Positions 32,000 to 41,829 are shown, numbered from the stretch's first letter. The stretch: 48,167 nucleotides of DNA from Segatella copri (GCF_019127135.1 NZ_JAHOEA010000031.1:1-48167); one strand, 5' to 3'. The notes: generated by a model from the sequence alone, not told the origin. Program-made: numbers and translations.

Positions 32000-33247
32000 A
32001 TGCAGATTTTTAAATACATTCTGAGATATATGAATACAAGGAAGGCTTTGTCTCGTTGGACAGTCTTTTATGTTGGATTACTGATAGTTTCAGTAATCTA
32101 TAATAGTATCTATACTTTTCAGTTTTATGATTTTTCCGATTTATTTATCAATTATCAAGGTGGATTTATCCGTAGAGGGTTGCTCGGAGAAGTATTCTAT
32201 CAGTTTTATCTCAAGGGAATTAATCCTATCTATTTAGCTTATATAATTAGTTTACTATCATATATTGTTATTGTTGTTTATATGATACGTAACTTTCATA
32301 AGCATGGTTATGCTTTAGAGTTTTTACCAGTTTCCTTCTTATTGGGTGGGGTAGGTATTTTTGGTTTAGCTTTCTTTAGAAGAGATTTTATCATAATGTG
32401 TATATTTCTTCTAATCGTAAAACTTTGGAAGTCTTTACCTTTTCGTTGGTGGGTGTTGTGTGGTAATATATTGGCAATTTTAGCTGTGTTATGCCACGAA
32501 CCCTTTGCATTTTGGGCTTTTCCATTCCTGTTGTTGATAACTCGTTTAAAAGTTCGTTGTTTGTGGAAAACTATCTGTTGTTGGATACCATCTATGCTAG
32601 TATTTTTACTCTGTCTTCATTTTTCAGGAAGTATGGAACAATATCTTTTGATACGTAAAAGTACTGAACCTTTCTTGAAATTTCCAAATGTGATGGATTT
32701 TCTTTCATATGATAAAGGATATGTTATGATATTCCATCTTCATTATAATTTCTTGGATAAGGTATTCCATATTCCTAATATAATAGGTGGTGTGGTTAGT
32801 ATAGTTTTGGCTATCTATATGAATACGATGATAAATATAGTGTATTGTTCTTCTAGTAATAAAAAATGGCAAGAGAATCTGTGTTATAGTACTTTATTTT
32901 TAGGGATTATGATATGTTTAATTCCTATGTTTACTATATTGTCAACGGACTATACTCGTACCATCATGTATGCTTCTTTATCTTCTTTTATCGTGCTATT
33001 TACTCTAAAGGAGGAAGATTATAGTGAATTGTTACCAAGTCTTTTGACGGGATATGTTGCTCGCTTTTTGAAATGGATCAATCGAATTTTACCGCCATCT
33101 TATACTAAGATATGGTTACTGTTACTATGTGTGGGTACTGTAGAATGGACAGGTCAGGGTACATTTGGTCTGTTAAGAAACTCTGAGATAGGAAATGCTT
33201 TGTTGGTTATATATAAAGTTTCATTAAATGTAATAAGTTTTCTATAG
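32000..33247 (+). CDS. Polytopic membrane protein, candidate glycan polymerase
   Basis: A 415-residue protein with about ten hydrophobic segments. A distinctive loop reads DLFINYQGGFIRRGLLGE after the first helix, and LAFFRRDFIIMCIFLLI occurs mid-protein. It has no confident family match. Position inside a glycosyltransferase locus and the topology suggest a Wzy/EpsG-like polymerase or similar, but this is inference. The base composition is very AT-rich. Confidence 0.55.
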   Translation: MQIFKYILRYMNTRKALSRWTVFYVGLLIVSVIYNSIYTFQFYDFSDLFINYQGGFIRRGLLGEVFYQFYLKGINPIYLAYIISLLSYIVIVVYMIRNFHKHGYALEFLPVSFLLGGVGIFGLAFFRRDFIIMCIFLLIVKLWKSLPFRWWVLCGNILAILAVLCHEPFAFWAFPFLLLITRLKVRCLWKTICCWIPSMLVFLLCLHFSGSMEQYLLIRKSTEPFLKFPNVMDFLSYDKGYVMIFHLHYNFLDKVFHIPNIIGGVVSIVLAIYMNTMINIVYCSSSNKKWQENLCYSTLFLGIMICLIPMFTILSTDYTRTIMYASLSSFIVLFTLKEEDYSELLPSLLTGYVARFLKWINRILPPSYTKIWLLLLCVGTVEWTGQGTFGLLRNSEIGNALLVIYKVSLNVISFL

Positions 33248-33251
33248 TGAT

Positions 33252-35030
33252 ATGTTCATAAAAAATAAGATTATGGTAAGTCTGAAAAAATATATTATAA
33301 AATGGTTAAAGATATTGCAAACTCCTATTGTTAAGGAGTTTCCTTTCTTTCTTTTATTCTTATTGGCAATTACGATTATGCCGATAAGATTTATTCCTTC
33401 GCACGTTCATTATTTTTTTATGAATCGTGTGTTCGATTTCTTTTTTATTGATTTTCCTAGAGCTGGAGCGATCTCTTATCTTTTTACCTTATTTGTTTTT
33501 TATATCCGAAACAGATTTATTAAGATAAGTCTTTACACTTTTGCGTTATTATTATTTGCTGTATGCTTGTTTTTGCATTTGGTGTTTAATAAAACTTTAC
33601 AGCCAGATATTATTACTCTGATAGTTGAAACAAATAAAAGAGAAGCATCAGAGTTTTTGTATTCTTTTCTTTTATCTAAGGGAGGAATACTTACTTTGAT
33701 TTTCTTGATATTTTATGTTGTATTAGTTGTTTTATGTGAGAGAAAAAAAGATAAAATCACTCTTTTCTTGAAAAGTCTGAAACATGAGAAGATAATTAAT
33801 TTACTGTTATCAGCTTTTATTTTTTGTGGATTTCTACAGTTTGGTTTTTATAAAGAAATTGTTTCTGTGAGTACAATAGATGATATGCCTGAAGAATATG
33901 GTTGTCGTGATTCGATAACAACCTTATTTTATTCTTTATATAATATTTATTTAGTTAATTTAGAGATGAAACATGCTGTTGATGTAACACGCTTAGCTAA
34001 ACAGTCTCATATTTCAGTTGATAGTGATTCTCTGAATGTAGTTTATGTAATCGGAGAATCTTATATAAAGTGCCATTCTCAGTTGTATGGATATTATTTG
34101 CCAACAACTCCGAATCTGTATCAAGAAAAGAAAAAAGGTAACTTATTTGTATTTGACAATGTAGTTAGTCCTTTTAATCGTACTACTTTAACGATGAAAA
34201 ATACGTTGTGTTGTAACAGTCTGCGTAACCATGAAAAATGGTCTGATAGTCCTTATTTTCCAGCTCTATTTAAAAAAGCTGGTTATCAGGTTTATTACTG
34301 GGATGTTCAGAAGGATGATGAATTACAGGCTCCGTTTGTATTCTCTATGAATTCTTTTGTTTATAATCAATTACTAATGAAGGAATCCTATACGCAAATA
34401 AGTAAGAATGTTTTCGAATATGATAATCAGGCAGTAGTAGATTTTTCCAAGGAAGCTAAGGGTATTGGTAAGCATAATCTTGTTATCTTTCATCTGATGG
34501 GACAGCATGTTATGGCAACAAAACGCTATCCTCATATATCACAGTTTAATGTATTTTCTTATAGAGATATTCGTAGCAAACAGCCTTATTTGAATGATGA
34601 AAAGAAACAGATGATAGCAGAATATGATAATGCTACTCTATATAATGACTACGTATTGAAAAATATTATTGATTTATTTAGAGATAAAAATACGGTAGTC
34701 CTCTATTTTTCTGATCATGGTGAAGAAATATATGATTATAGAGATTCGTATGGACGAGTTGTTTTTGATGATAATATGAAGAATTTAGGATATAAGTATC
34801 AGTATGAAGTGCCTTTTATGATATGGTGTTCTGATAAGTATAAAAAGAAATATCCAGCGATTATAAATAATATCAAAAAAGCACTTCATCGTTCTTTCCG
34901 TACTGATGAAATCTGTAATGTAGTATTTCACATATCCCAACTTAATACACCTTATTATCGGGACAAATATGATCTATTGAGTCCTTCTTTCGTACCATTA
35001 GATTCTGTTTCACAATCGATGTACAATTAA
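33252..35030 (+). CDS. Phosphoethanolamine transferase-like sulfatase-fold membrane enzyme
   Basis: A 592-residue protein with about five N-terminal membrane helices (to about residue 210) and a periplasmic alkaline-phosphatase-fold domain. The EptA-type elements are present: NVVYVIGESYIKCHSQLYGY (metal site, Glu269), the nucleophile Thr region NRTTLT (309-314), HLMGQHVMATKRYP, and YFSDHGEEIYDYRDSYGR (Asp/His metal ligands). Such enzymes add phosphoethanolamine to lipid A, core or other glycans, often giving polymyxin resistance. Its stop shares TTAA with the stop of the opposing GT4 gene. GC content by hand count of four lines is about 30%. Confidence 0.87.
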   Translation: MFIKNKIMVSLKKYIIKWLKILQTPIVKEFPFFLLFLLAITIMPIRFIPSHVHYFFMNRVFDFFFIDFPRAGAISYLFTLFVFYIRNRFIKISLYTFALLLFAVCLFLHLVFNKTLQPDIITLIVETNKREASEFLYSFLLSKGGILTLIFLIFYVVLVVLCERKKDKITLFLKSLKHEKIINLLLSAFIFCGFLQFGFYKEIVSVSTIDDMPEEYGCRDSITTLFYSLYNIYLVNLEMKHAVDVTRLAKQSHISVDSDSLNVVYVIGESYIKCHSQLYGYYLPTTPNLYQEKKKGNLFVFDNVVSPFNRTTLTMKNTLCCNSLRNHEKWSDSPYFPALFKKAGYQVYYWDVQKDDELQAPFVFSMNSFVYNQLLMKESYTQISKNVFEYDNQAVVDFSKEAKGIGKHNLVIFHLMGQHVMATKRYPHISQFNVFSYRDIRSKQPYLNDEKKQMIAEYDNATLYNDYVLKNIIDLFRDKNTVVLYFSDHGEEIYDYRDSYGRVVFDDNMKNLGYKYQYEVPFMIWCSDKYKKKYPAIINNIKKALHRSFRTDEICNVVFHISQLNTPYYRDKYDLLSPSFVPLDSVSQSMYN

Positions 35031-36109
35031 GTATAACATCTCAATAGTTCTAGCCATTTTTGAAAGATGTTAAATTTAGAATATTGAATAGCCATGGTTT
35101 GAGCTTTCATACCCAGATTATGGCGTAGTGATTCTGAATTTATCATCTTGCAAATGGCTGTGATAAAAGCTTCATTATCATTTTGTCTTACGATAATACC
35201 ATTTATTTCATCTCTAATAATTTCGTTAGCTCCATATTTAAAGTCAAAAGTAACAGAAGGTAAACCACATGCTTGAGCTTCTAACATTACAATACCTTGA
35301 CCTTCATAATGTGAAGACATTACGTGTAAACTATAGTTAGGATATATTTCCATCATATTTTCTCCTCTGCCACACAATTTTACCTGTTTTTCCAATCCTA
35401 AACTTGTAATTTGCTCTTGTAATATATGGTAAAGTGAGCCGGTTCCATAAATATCGAGTTGCCAGTCGGGATATTGTTTGGCTACATCTTTCCAACAGCT
35501 AATCAATCTGTCAAAACCTTTCTGTTGTTCTAATCTTCCTACAGCAATAGCTTTTTTGCAACTGTAGTCTTTTACCTTTTGGTGTGGTATGTTGATAAAG
35601 TTGGGGATAACGTATACATTCTTTGCCGATTGAAATTCTTTAGCATCGTCATGAGTCAGACAAACTATGGCATCAGCTTTTCTTTCCATTAATCCGAATA
35701 GTGAGTGAAAAGGATTGAATGAACGTGCCAAATGTGATTCGTATATTCTTCTAGCCTTGGTATGACAAAGAGGTAATAACAATGCTCCCAATGTAGTTGT
35801 AAAGAATACTACGTCAGGATTAACCTGTTTAATTGTTTTATTTAATCTATAAGCTGCTAATAATAGTGTAATAATTCTGCTTAATAGCTTATATACTTTA
35901 TTTCTTGTCTTCTTGGCAAAAGGAACATGAAGATGAATCAGCCGGATACCTTCGTCTAATATATACTGTTGTTTCCGTTTATCTTCATATACAGAAATAA
36001 CAGTAACCTGATGATGATATTCTTGATAGAATGTATTAGCTTTCATAGAAACGATTTTTTCTACGCCTCCATTCTCAGAATAGTCTTCTATGATGTATAC
36101 TATATTCAT
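35027..36109 (-). CDS. Glycosyltransferase family 4
   Basis: A 360-residue GT4. NGGVEKIVSMKANTF at the N-terminus is the acceptor-side loop; AIAVGRLEQQKGFDRLISCW and QLDIYGTGSLYHILQEQI bind nucleotide sugar; VMSSHYEGQGIVMLEAQACG is the EGxxxxxLEA signature. It is the third gene of the operon starting with porZ, two bases after the GT2. It overlaps the opposing gene by 4 bases at the 3' ends. Confidence 0.93.
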   Translation of the reverse strand: MNIVYIIEDYSENGGVEKIVSMKANTFYQEYHHQVTVISVYEDKRKQQYILDEGIRLIHLHVPFAKKTRNKVYKLLSRIITLLLAAYRLNKTIKQVNPDVVFFTTTLGALLLPLCHTKARRIYESHLARSFNPFHSLFGLMERKADAIVCLTHDDAKEFQSAKNVYVIPNFINIPHQKVKDYSCKKAIAVGRLEQQKGFDRLISCWKDVAKQYPDWQLDIYGTGSLYHILQEQITSLGLEKQVKLCGRGENMMEIYPNYSLHVMSSHYEGQGIVMLEAQACGLPSVTFDFKYGANEIIRDEINGIIVRQNDNEAFITAICKMINSESLRHNLGMKAQTMAIQYSKFNIFQKWLELLRCYT

Positions 36110-36111
36110 GT

Positions 36112-36837
36112 TTAATGAGTTGTTAATCCTTTTATTTTGTGTATAAGTAAAATAATGTTCTTTACTATAGATACTCTGAACATCAATCGTTTGTATAATG
36201 AATATCTACTTCCTTTTCCATTACAAGAAATGGTTAAGGAATGACGGCGGAAATAGATAAGTTTATCATCTATGAATTTTACCTTATATAGAAAGGCTGC
36301 CACATTTCCTATCCAGATATCATGCATGGGAATATCTTTAGGAAAAGGTAATGCTGCATCTTTTACTCGTCTTGTAAATGCCATGCAACACCCTGTATAT
36401 CCGTTTTTATAGAGGATATTATATACTCTTCCACTTTTTATGTTCATTAATTGATAGAGCGATGGTGATGTAATATTCAGATTATCATCTGTTACTTCTG
36501 CATCGCTGATGATGCAGTCGTAATGTTGTAGCCATTTCAGACAGTTTTTCACTTTATCATCTTTCCAAACATCGTCTTGATCTGCTAGAAATATATAGTC
36601 ACCTTTGGCTTCCTTCAATGCATTTTCAAAATTGAGAGTTGGTGAGTGACGATGGACACCATCTATGATTTTTATTCTGTTGTCGTTAAAACTCTTGATA
36701 ATAGAAATTGTATCATCAATGGAGCCATCGTCAGAAACGATGACTTCATCTTGGAGAGACAGCTGAAATAAGATAGAATTCAACTGCTCTCTGATATATT
36801 TCTCACCATTAAAGGTGGCTATACAAACTGTTATCAT
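36112..36837 (-). CDS. Glycosyltransferase family 2 (rhamnosyltransferase-like)
   Basis: A 241-residue GT2. VCIATFNGEKYIREQLNSIL and EVIVSDDGSIDDT are the GT-A fold core; GDYIFLADQDDVWKDDKV carries the DxD-type site; GYTGCCMAFTRRV and MHDIWIGNVAAFL follow, with the C-terminus shortened relative to 300-residue relatives. Its ATG overlaps the porZ stop by four bases, indicating tight coupling. Confidence 0.92.
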   Translation of the reverse strand: MITVCIATFNGEKYIREQLNSILFQLSLQDEVIVSDDGSIDDTISIIKSFNDNRIKIIDGVHRHSPTLNFENALKEAKGDYIFLADQDDVWKDDKVKNCLKWLQHYDCIISDAEVTDDNLNITSPSLYQLMNIKSGRVYNILYKNGYTGCCMAFTRRVKDAALPFPKDIPMHDIWIGNVAAFLYKVKFIDDKLIYFRRHSLTISCNGKGSRYSLYKRLMFRVSIVKNIILLIHKIKGLTTH

Positions 36838-38921
36838 CGTATGATGGCTATTTTACAAACTGTTCCTTTCTCTCCTTCTTCTGTAGCAGTTTCTACCATA
36901 TATATTCCACTTGCTACTTTTCTACCCTTCAGGTCGCAACCATCCCAGCTATAACTTCCACCGGTACTTTTACCTTGGTTTACAAGTGTACCATTTACAG
37001 ATACTATCTTAATATCTGCATGAAAGCTTAGTCCTACAATATTAATACTGCCTGTATAATCAGGTTTTACAGGGTTAGGATAAGCGTAGACATTATCCTT
37101 TGTCATTTCTTCGTTTGTTGCTGTAACATCACTCATATATGAGCATAATCCCTGATCTGTTGCAAAATAAACCAAACCATTAGGCATGATGATGATGTCT
37201 TTTATTAAATTGGATGGTAATGGAGAATTCTCAGTAGTAAAGTGTTTCACTTCTGTGTTACAATCATCGCTGATAACATATACTCCATTATTAGTGGTAC
37301 CCATCCATTTTCTGTTACCTGCATCTACGGCTATACATCTTACTTCTACATTAGAGAGTAAATAGTCAGCATAATTTGTACCATCATTACGTGGTATTTT
37401 ATGTTGGGTAAATTCACTGGATTCATTTTCTACGTTCATTTTTGAAAGATAGATAGGGCCTAATGTTGTTCCTAACCAGATATTACCAACTTTATCTTCT
37501 GTGGCACAAAGTACAAATCTTGGATTGAGGGCAGTTTTATCCTCGTTAATGAAGTTGGGACCATACTGAGTGATTTGATCCGTAGTTGGATCAAATGCAT
37601 AGAGTTTACAACTTTCCCACCAGTTGTTGATAAACCATAGTCTATTGTCATAACTTACATCAAAGAAGTTAATCATATTTCCATTATATACATCAGTTAT
37701 TTCATTATGAGTGAATGCTGTCCATTCATCACTATTCTGTGTATATTTCCATATTGGATAATCGATATCTATATCTGAAGAACTGTTCAGTACCCACAGG
37801 TTACCTTCTTTGTCATATTTTATACCTGTTATCAGTAGATAATCGTCGCTATTTACGCAAGACTGTAATGGAGAATTGTTACGATTGTAACTCTTTACAA
37901 ACTTCTGATCTTGAAATTCATATAGTCCACTTTTTGCACCAACCATAACATGACCTTCTTTTTTAGGATCAAAATCCAGACAGAGAAGGTCTATGTAATT
38001 ATGACCTATCATTTGACTTGTAGGCTGTTCGAATTCACTCCAGGTATCGCCATTCCATACATGTACTTCACCAGGATTGTTATAATTACCTTCTTGTGAC
38101 CAACTTCCTGGTACTGCATATATAGTACCATTATTTAAATATAATTTGTGGAATCTGTTTGATGTAGGTCCGTCAGGACGTACGCCTTCTGTTTTATATT
38201 GGCGTTCCTGGTTTGCATCTATGGTATAATAGGTCAGTTTACCATCTGATGTTGTTGTCCACCAGTATTTAGAGTTTGAGTCGTATACGTTTAGATAATC
38301 TTCCGTAACGTTTATATAATCCCCTGTTCTGATCCAATTTCTTTTGTCTAGCAGATTATCTGTCAGTTTTCCACGAAATAATCCAGCACTCGCTGATGCT
38401 GCATAGAGATAATCGCCGTCTATATATGAATAGTTAACTTCGAAACCTAAAAGATAACTATTGCTGATACTTTCATCTTTTACATTTATTTTGATAATTC
38501 CTATACCTGTAGAAAGATAGGCATATTGCCCATAACAGTATATATGGTTGATATTTTTATTACCTGTCGTAGAATACTGATAGAAGTCAGAGATATTGTC
38601 AACATTACAATTTAACCCAAGCAAATCTATATTAGAATTGCTGTATGTGATAATTAGCTTTTTGCATGTAGGATTATATCTGATATGACTGATATCTACG
38701 TCTGATAAATAGTTTGATTTGTCATATGTTTTTGTACTACCATCTTTGATATTATATGAAAATAAACTACCTGATGCCAATGCAAAAGCAGTTTCTTTAG
38801 CAGGAGCTATTTCTGTAATATTATAATAACTGCGATACATAGTCCATGTACCTATCTGAGCAGATAACTTCGATAGGTATGAAAATAGGAATACGATGAT
38901 AAGTATACAAGTTTTCTTCAT
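36834..38921 (-). CDS. porZ: PorZ-like type IX secretion/A-LPS delivery protein
   Basis: A 695-residue exported protein with signal peptide ending LSAQ. IGTWTMYRSYYNITEIAPA and LASGSLFSYNIKDGSTKTYD open the PorZ N-terminal propeller; repeated NIWLGTTLGPIYL- and RKWMGTTNNGVYVIS-type blades follow. The C-terminus is a type IX sorting-type beta sandwich (YAYPNPVKPDYTGSIN, GRKVASGIYMV). In Porphyromonas PorZ presents anionic LPS to the sortase PorU. Here porZ is followed, with a 4-base overlap, by a GT2 gene and then a GT4 gene, tying secretion to a glycan pathway. The call is from family knowledge and match of the start motif. Confidence 0.85.
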   Translation of the reverse strand: MKKTCILIIVFLFSYLSKLSAQIGTWTMYRSYYNITEIAPAKETAFALASGSLFSYNIKDGSTKTYDKSNYLSDVDISHIRYNPTCKKLIITYSNSNIDLLGLNCNVDNISDFYQYSTTGNKNINHIYCYGQYAYLSTGIGIIKINVKDESISNSYLLGFEVNYSYIDGDYLYAASASAGLFRGKLTDNLLDKRNWIRTGDYINVTEDYLNVYDSNSKYWWTTTSDGKLTYYTIDANQERQYKTEGVRPDGPTSNRFHKLYLNNGTIYAVPGSWSQEGNYNNPGEVHVWNGDTWSEFEQPTSQMIGHNYIDLLCLDFDPKKEGHVMVGAKSGLYEFQDQKFVKSYNRNNSPLQSCVNSDDYLLITGIKYDKEGNLWVLNSSSDIDIDYPIWKYTQNSDEWTAFTHNEITDVYNGNMINFFDVSYDNRLWFINNWWESCKLYAFDPTTDQITQYGPNFINEDKTALNPRFVLCATEDKVGNIWLGTTLGPIYLSKMNVENESSEFTQHKIPRNDGTNYADYLLSNVEVRCIAVDAGNRKWMGTTNNGVYVISDDCNTEVKHFTTENSPLPSNLIKDIIIMPNGLVYFATDQGLCSYMSDVTATNEEMTKDNVYAYPNPVKPDYTGSINIVGLSFHADIKIVSVNGTLVNQGKSTGGSYSWDGCDLKGRKVASGIYMVETATEEGEKGTVCKIAIIR

Positions 38922-38994
38922 AAAGTTCTGAATATAATAATATTGTTATAGTCTTCATTGGCTATTATTTAAAAGCCTAATACTATATTAACTG

Positions 38995-39002
38995 CAAATA
39001 TA
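38995..39002 (-). promoter_or_regulatory. -7 box for the porZ operon
   Basis: The minus strand reads TATATTTG, a perfect TAnnTTTG, 74 bases before the porZ ATG at 38921. The gap 38922-39030 separates porZ from the acyltransferase gene on the same strand. Confidence 0.6.
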
Positions 39003-39030
39003 ACTATTTATTGTTTTTATAAACAGATAC

Positions 39031-40095
39031 TTATAGATATTTTTGAAGTTGATGCTGGATGGGTAAAACGATGGCTTTCTTTGCTATCCATGCTGTGAGG
39101 ATAATAAAAGCGAGGGATAGGATGAATTGGAATTCTTGATGTGGATTTCCTTCTCCATATCGTTTAAGAAATATACTCTGTATGATGCGAAAGCAGAGAT
39201 TATGACAGAGAAATATTTCAAAACTGATGCTGCCTAGCCATAGCAAGAGTTTATTATGGAATATCCTAATAAAACAACCTTTACCTTGATCTCTCGCTGT
39301 AAAATAGAACACGGTTATGGCTGATGGTATCCAATAAATAACGGCACAGCGAATGTTCGGATTGCAATGGATTGATAGGAAATACATTGCGATAAACAGC
39401 AATACCACTCCCATATCCGATAGGTTTACTTGCCAGAAAGAAGTTGAGTTTGTTATCTTATCGGCTATTTTTTTACCTTTTTCTGATCTGCATACTTTAT
39501 ATAAAAGGATACCTATCATGAAATCTATCATTCTGAATAATGGGTGGGCATAAATGTAGCCGGCTGAATAATCTGCTTGTGCACAGAGCGAGATACTGAT
39601 ATAAACTGCCATATATATACTTATTGTTACTAATAAGTATAACCAGGAATGTCGCATCATCCAAGTGTATAAATACTTGAATATAAGATAGAAGAAGATA
39701 AGATCAGAAATAAACCATGTAGCTGCATTGAGATGAGCCATAAAGTCATGTGCCGGATACCAGGTTTGTATCAACAGCGAATGGGATAGAATCTGATACC
39801 ATGGTAATATACGCCCTAATCGCCAATCCATTAATATGAGAATGGCGAGAATCAGAATATGCAGAGGATAGAGTTTGATGATACGGGAAAGGAAAAAATT
39901 TCTGTTTCCCAATACTTCTTTCTGTAGTTTTTCTCCTTTGCTTAAAGAGAGTACAAAACCACTGATAACAAAGAAAATGGCAACAGGAAACTCGCCCAAG
40001 TAATTGATTAAATCTTGGGATATGGGTAGGGTGGAATGCGAAATCACAATCATTAGGATAAGAATGAATCGCAGGGAATTGAGTGTCCTGATCAT
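39031..40095 (-). CDS. Acyltransferase 3 family membrane protein
   Basis: A 354-residue protein with about ten membrane helices. LNSLRFILILMIVISHSTLP contains the N-terminal Arg and His motifs, and GEFPVAIFFVISGFVLSLS the conserved GY(F)xGV-type segment of Acyl_transf_3 proteins. Family members O-acetylate surface polysaccharides. It probably modifies the glycan made by the adjacent transferases. Confidence 0.9.
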   Translation of the reverse strand: MIRTLNSLRFILILMIVISHSTLPISQDLINYLGEFPVAIFFVISGFVLSLSKGEKLQKEVLGNRNFFLSRIIKLYPLHILILAILILMDWRLGRILPWYQILSHSLLIQTWYPAHDFMAHLNAATWFISDLIFFYLIFKYLYTWMMRHSWLYLLVTISIYMAVYISISLCAQADYSAGYIYAHPLFRMIDFMIGILLYKVCRSEKGKKIADKITNSTSFWQVNLSDMGVVLLFIAMYFLSIHCNPNIRCAVIYWIPSAITVFYFTARDQGKGCFIRIFHNKLLLWLGSISFEIFLCHNLCFRIIQSIFLKRYGEGNPHQEFQFILSLAFIILTAWIAKKAIVLPIQHQLQKYL

Positions 40096-40150
40096 GATGC
40101 CTTTTCTTTGTTATAATGTTATTCTATTCTGTATTGAACAAGAATAAATC

Positions 40151-40765
40151 TTATTTCTTTTTCAAATACTCTACCAATTTAGCCACGGCTCTGGCTCTGT
40201 GGCTGATGCCGTTCTTGATTTCCTCACCTAGCTCAGCAAAACTCTGGTCATAGTCTTCTGGCACGAAGACTGGGTCGTAGCCGAAGCCTTCGGTACCATG
40301 TTTCTCGGTGGCGATATGGCCGTTTACGATACCCTCGAACTGGTGGATTTTCTTGATGCTGGTGCAGCCGCAAGGACATACATCCTGCTTCTCGATGTAG
40401 CAGATAACGGTGCGGAAGCGGGCCTGGCGGTTTTTCTTGCCGTTCAGTTCTCTCAACAGCTTAGCCATGTTAGCCTCACTGTCGTGGTCGGTACCCTCAG
40501 CATAGCGGGCACTGTGAACGCCAGGGGCACCATCAAGTGCCTCTACCTCCAGACCGGTATCATCGGCAAAGCAACTTACGTGGTAATGGTCATAAACATA
40601 CTGCGCCTTCTGCAAGGCATTCTCTTCCAATGTGTTGCCTGTTTCAGGAATATCTACGTCGCATCCTATCTCCTTCAGCGATACTACCTCGTAGTCGCTG
40701 CCCAGGATGTCGCGAATCTCCTGGAGTTTATGCTGGTTATTTGTTGCAAAAACTATCCTTTTCAT
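40151..40765 (-). CDS. rdgB: Non-canonical purine NTP pyrophosphatase (RdgB/HAM1)
   Basis: A 204-residue enzyme hydrolysing dITP/XTP to keep them out of DNA. Seen: [71 protein letters not shown] and [11 protein letters not shown]. The ATG at 40765 is chosen because the 12 codons before it are AT-rich leader. An insert with Cys-Pro-Cys-Gly-Cys (residues 130-134) lies in the segment between [10 protein letters not shown] and HQFEGIVNG, an unusual feature. Confidence 0.95.
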   Translation of the reverse strand: MKRIVFATNNQHKLQEIRDILGSDYEVVSLKEIGCDVDIPETGNTLEENALQKAQYVYDHYHVSCFADDTGLEVEALDGAPGVHSARYAEGTDHDSEANMAKLLRELNGKKNRQARFRTVICYIEKQDVCPCGCTSIKKIHQFEGIVNGHIATEKHGTEGFGYDPVFVPEDYDQSFAELGEEIKNGISHRARAVAKLVEYLKKK

Positions 40766-40847
40766 AAGTTTATAATTTATAGTTAATAGTTTATAGGGCA
40801 TTCTTGCAAGAGTGCTTCTTGCTATACGGAGAAGCCGCTATAAACTT

Positions 40848-41804
40848 TTAACTTTTAATTGTTTTAATGTCTTTATCTTTGATTTTCACCTTCATCTCAT
40901 CAAATCCCTCGCCATATACACCGATGACGGAACTCTGACTTACAAAGGCATTCGGGTCGATAATCTTGACGATACGGAAGATGGTGACGCTCTCGTTCTT
41001 CTTTGCAAGAATACAGAGCACCTTCATCTCGTTGCCCGTGTACCAGCCGTGGCCATCGAGAATGGTTACGCCATGATCCATCTGCATACCGATGGCATTG
41101 GCTATCTCCTGATATTTCTTGCTGAATATCATAAACTGTACACTCTCTCGCTTGGCATTCATCACATAGTCGAGTACCAGGTTTTCTATCACCATCGTAC
41201 AGAGACCGAATACTACCTTTCTAACGGCGTCTATCGCGGTAAACTCTGGTTTTGCATTGAAGACGAAGAATGAACTGCCCACGATAAGGAGATCCACGAA
41301 GATAAGCACACGGCCCAGCGAGATGTTGTGATATTTGTTGACGATGGCAGCAATGATATCCGTTCCACCTGTACTTCCATTATGCAGAAAGACGATGGCG
41401 AGTGATAAACCCGTAAACAGACAGCCGATGATGAGCGACATGAAGTCCTGTCCCTCTCCCAATATCTGTACCATCTTGCCATCTTCACCTATCATCCAGT
41501 CTTGCGCCAGAGCCAGGAATAGGGAGAGCATGATGATGGCATAGATGGTCTTCACCATGAATTTGAATCCCAGAATCTTCAGCGCGGCAAGCAGCAAGGC
41601 TGCATTAATGAGAAAATAAGACAAATAGATAGGTATCCCCGTGCCGTAGTAAATCACGGCTGCGATACCCGTTACGCCACCCGTTACTATCTGGTATGGA
41701 AGCAGGAAAATGGTCCATCCAAATGTGTAAAGCAAGAGTCCAAGGGTGATGTAGAAATAATCCTTGCACTCATTCTTAATTGTTTGACTGATTGCTATTT
41801 GCAT
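40848..41804 (-). CDS. YitT-family membrane protein
   Basis: A 318-residue protein with about five N-terminal membrane segments (LLLYTFGWTIFLLPYQIVTG, then IAAVIYYGTGIPIYLSYFLI) and a cytosolic DUF2179 domain (GMQMDHGVTILDGHGWYTG, VLCILAKKNESVTIFRIVK). The HNGSTGGTDIIAAIVNKY motif is typical. Function unknown; some family members are suggested to be transporters. Confidence 0.9.
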   Translation of the reverse strand: MQIAISQTIKNECKDYFYITLGLLLYTFGWTIFLLPYQIVTGGVTGIAAVIYYGTGIPIYLSYFLINAALLLAALKILGFKFMVKTIYAIIMLSLFLALAQDWMIGEDGKMVQILGEGQDFMSLIIGCLFTGLSLAIVFLHNGSTGGTDIIAAIVNKYHNISLGRVLIFVDLLIVGSSFFVFNAKPEFTAIDAVRKVVFGLCTMVIENLVLDYVMNAKRESVQFMIFSKKYQEIANAIGMQMDHGVTILDGHGWYTGNEMKVLCILAKKNESVTIFRIVKIIDPNAFVSQSSVIGVYGEGFDEMKVKIKDKDIKTIKS

Positions 41805-41829
41805 AATATTTTCCTCGTATTTTAAAAGT

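Noticed and set aside
40766..40801. Upstream start for rdgB
   Set aside because: The extra 12 codons are AT-rich leader sequence; the RdgB fold begins with [10 protein letters not shown].
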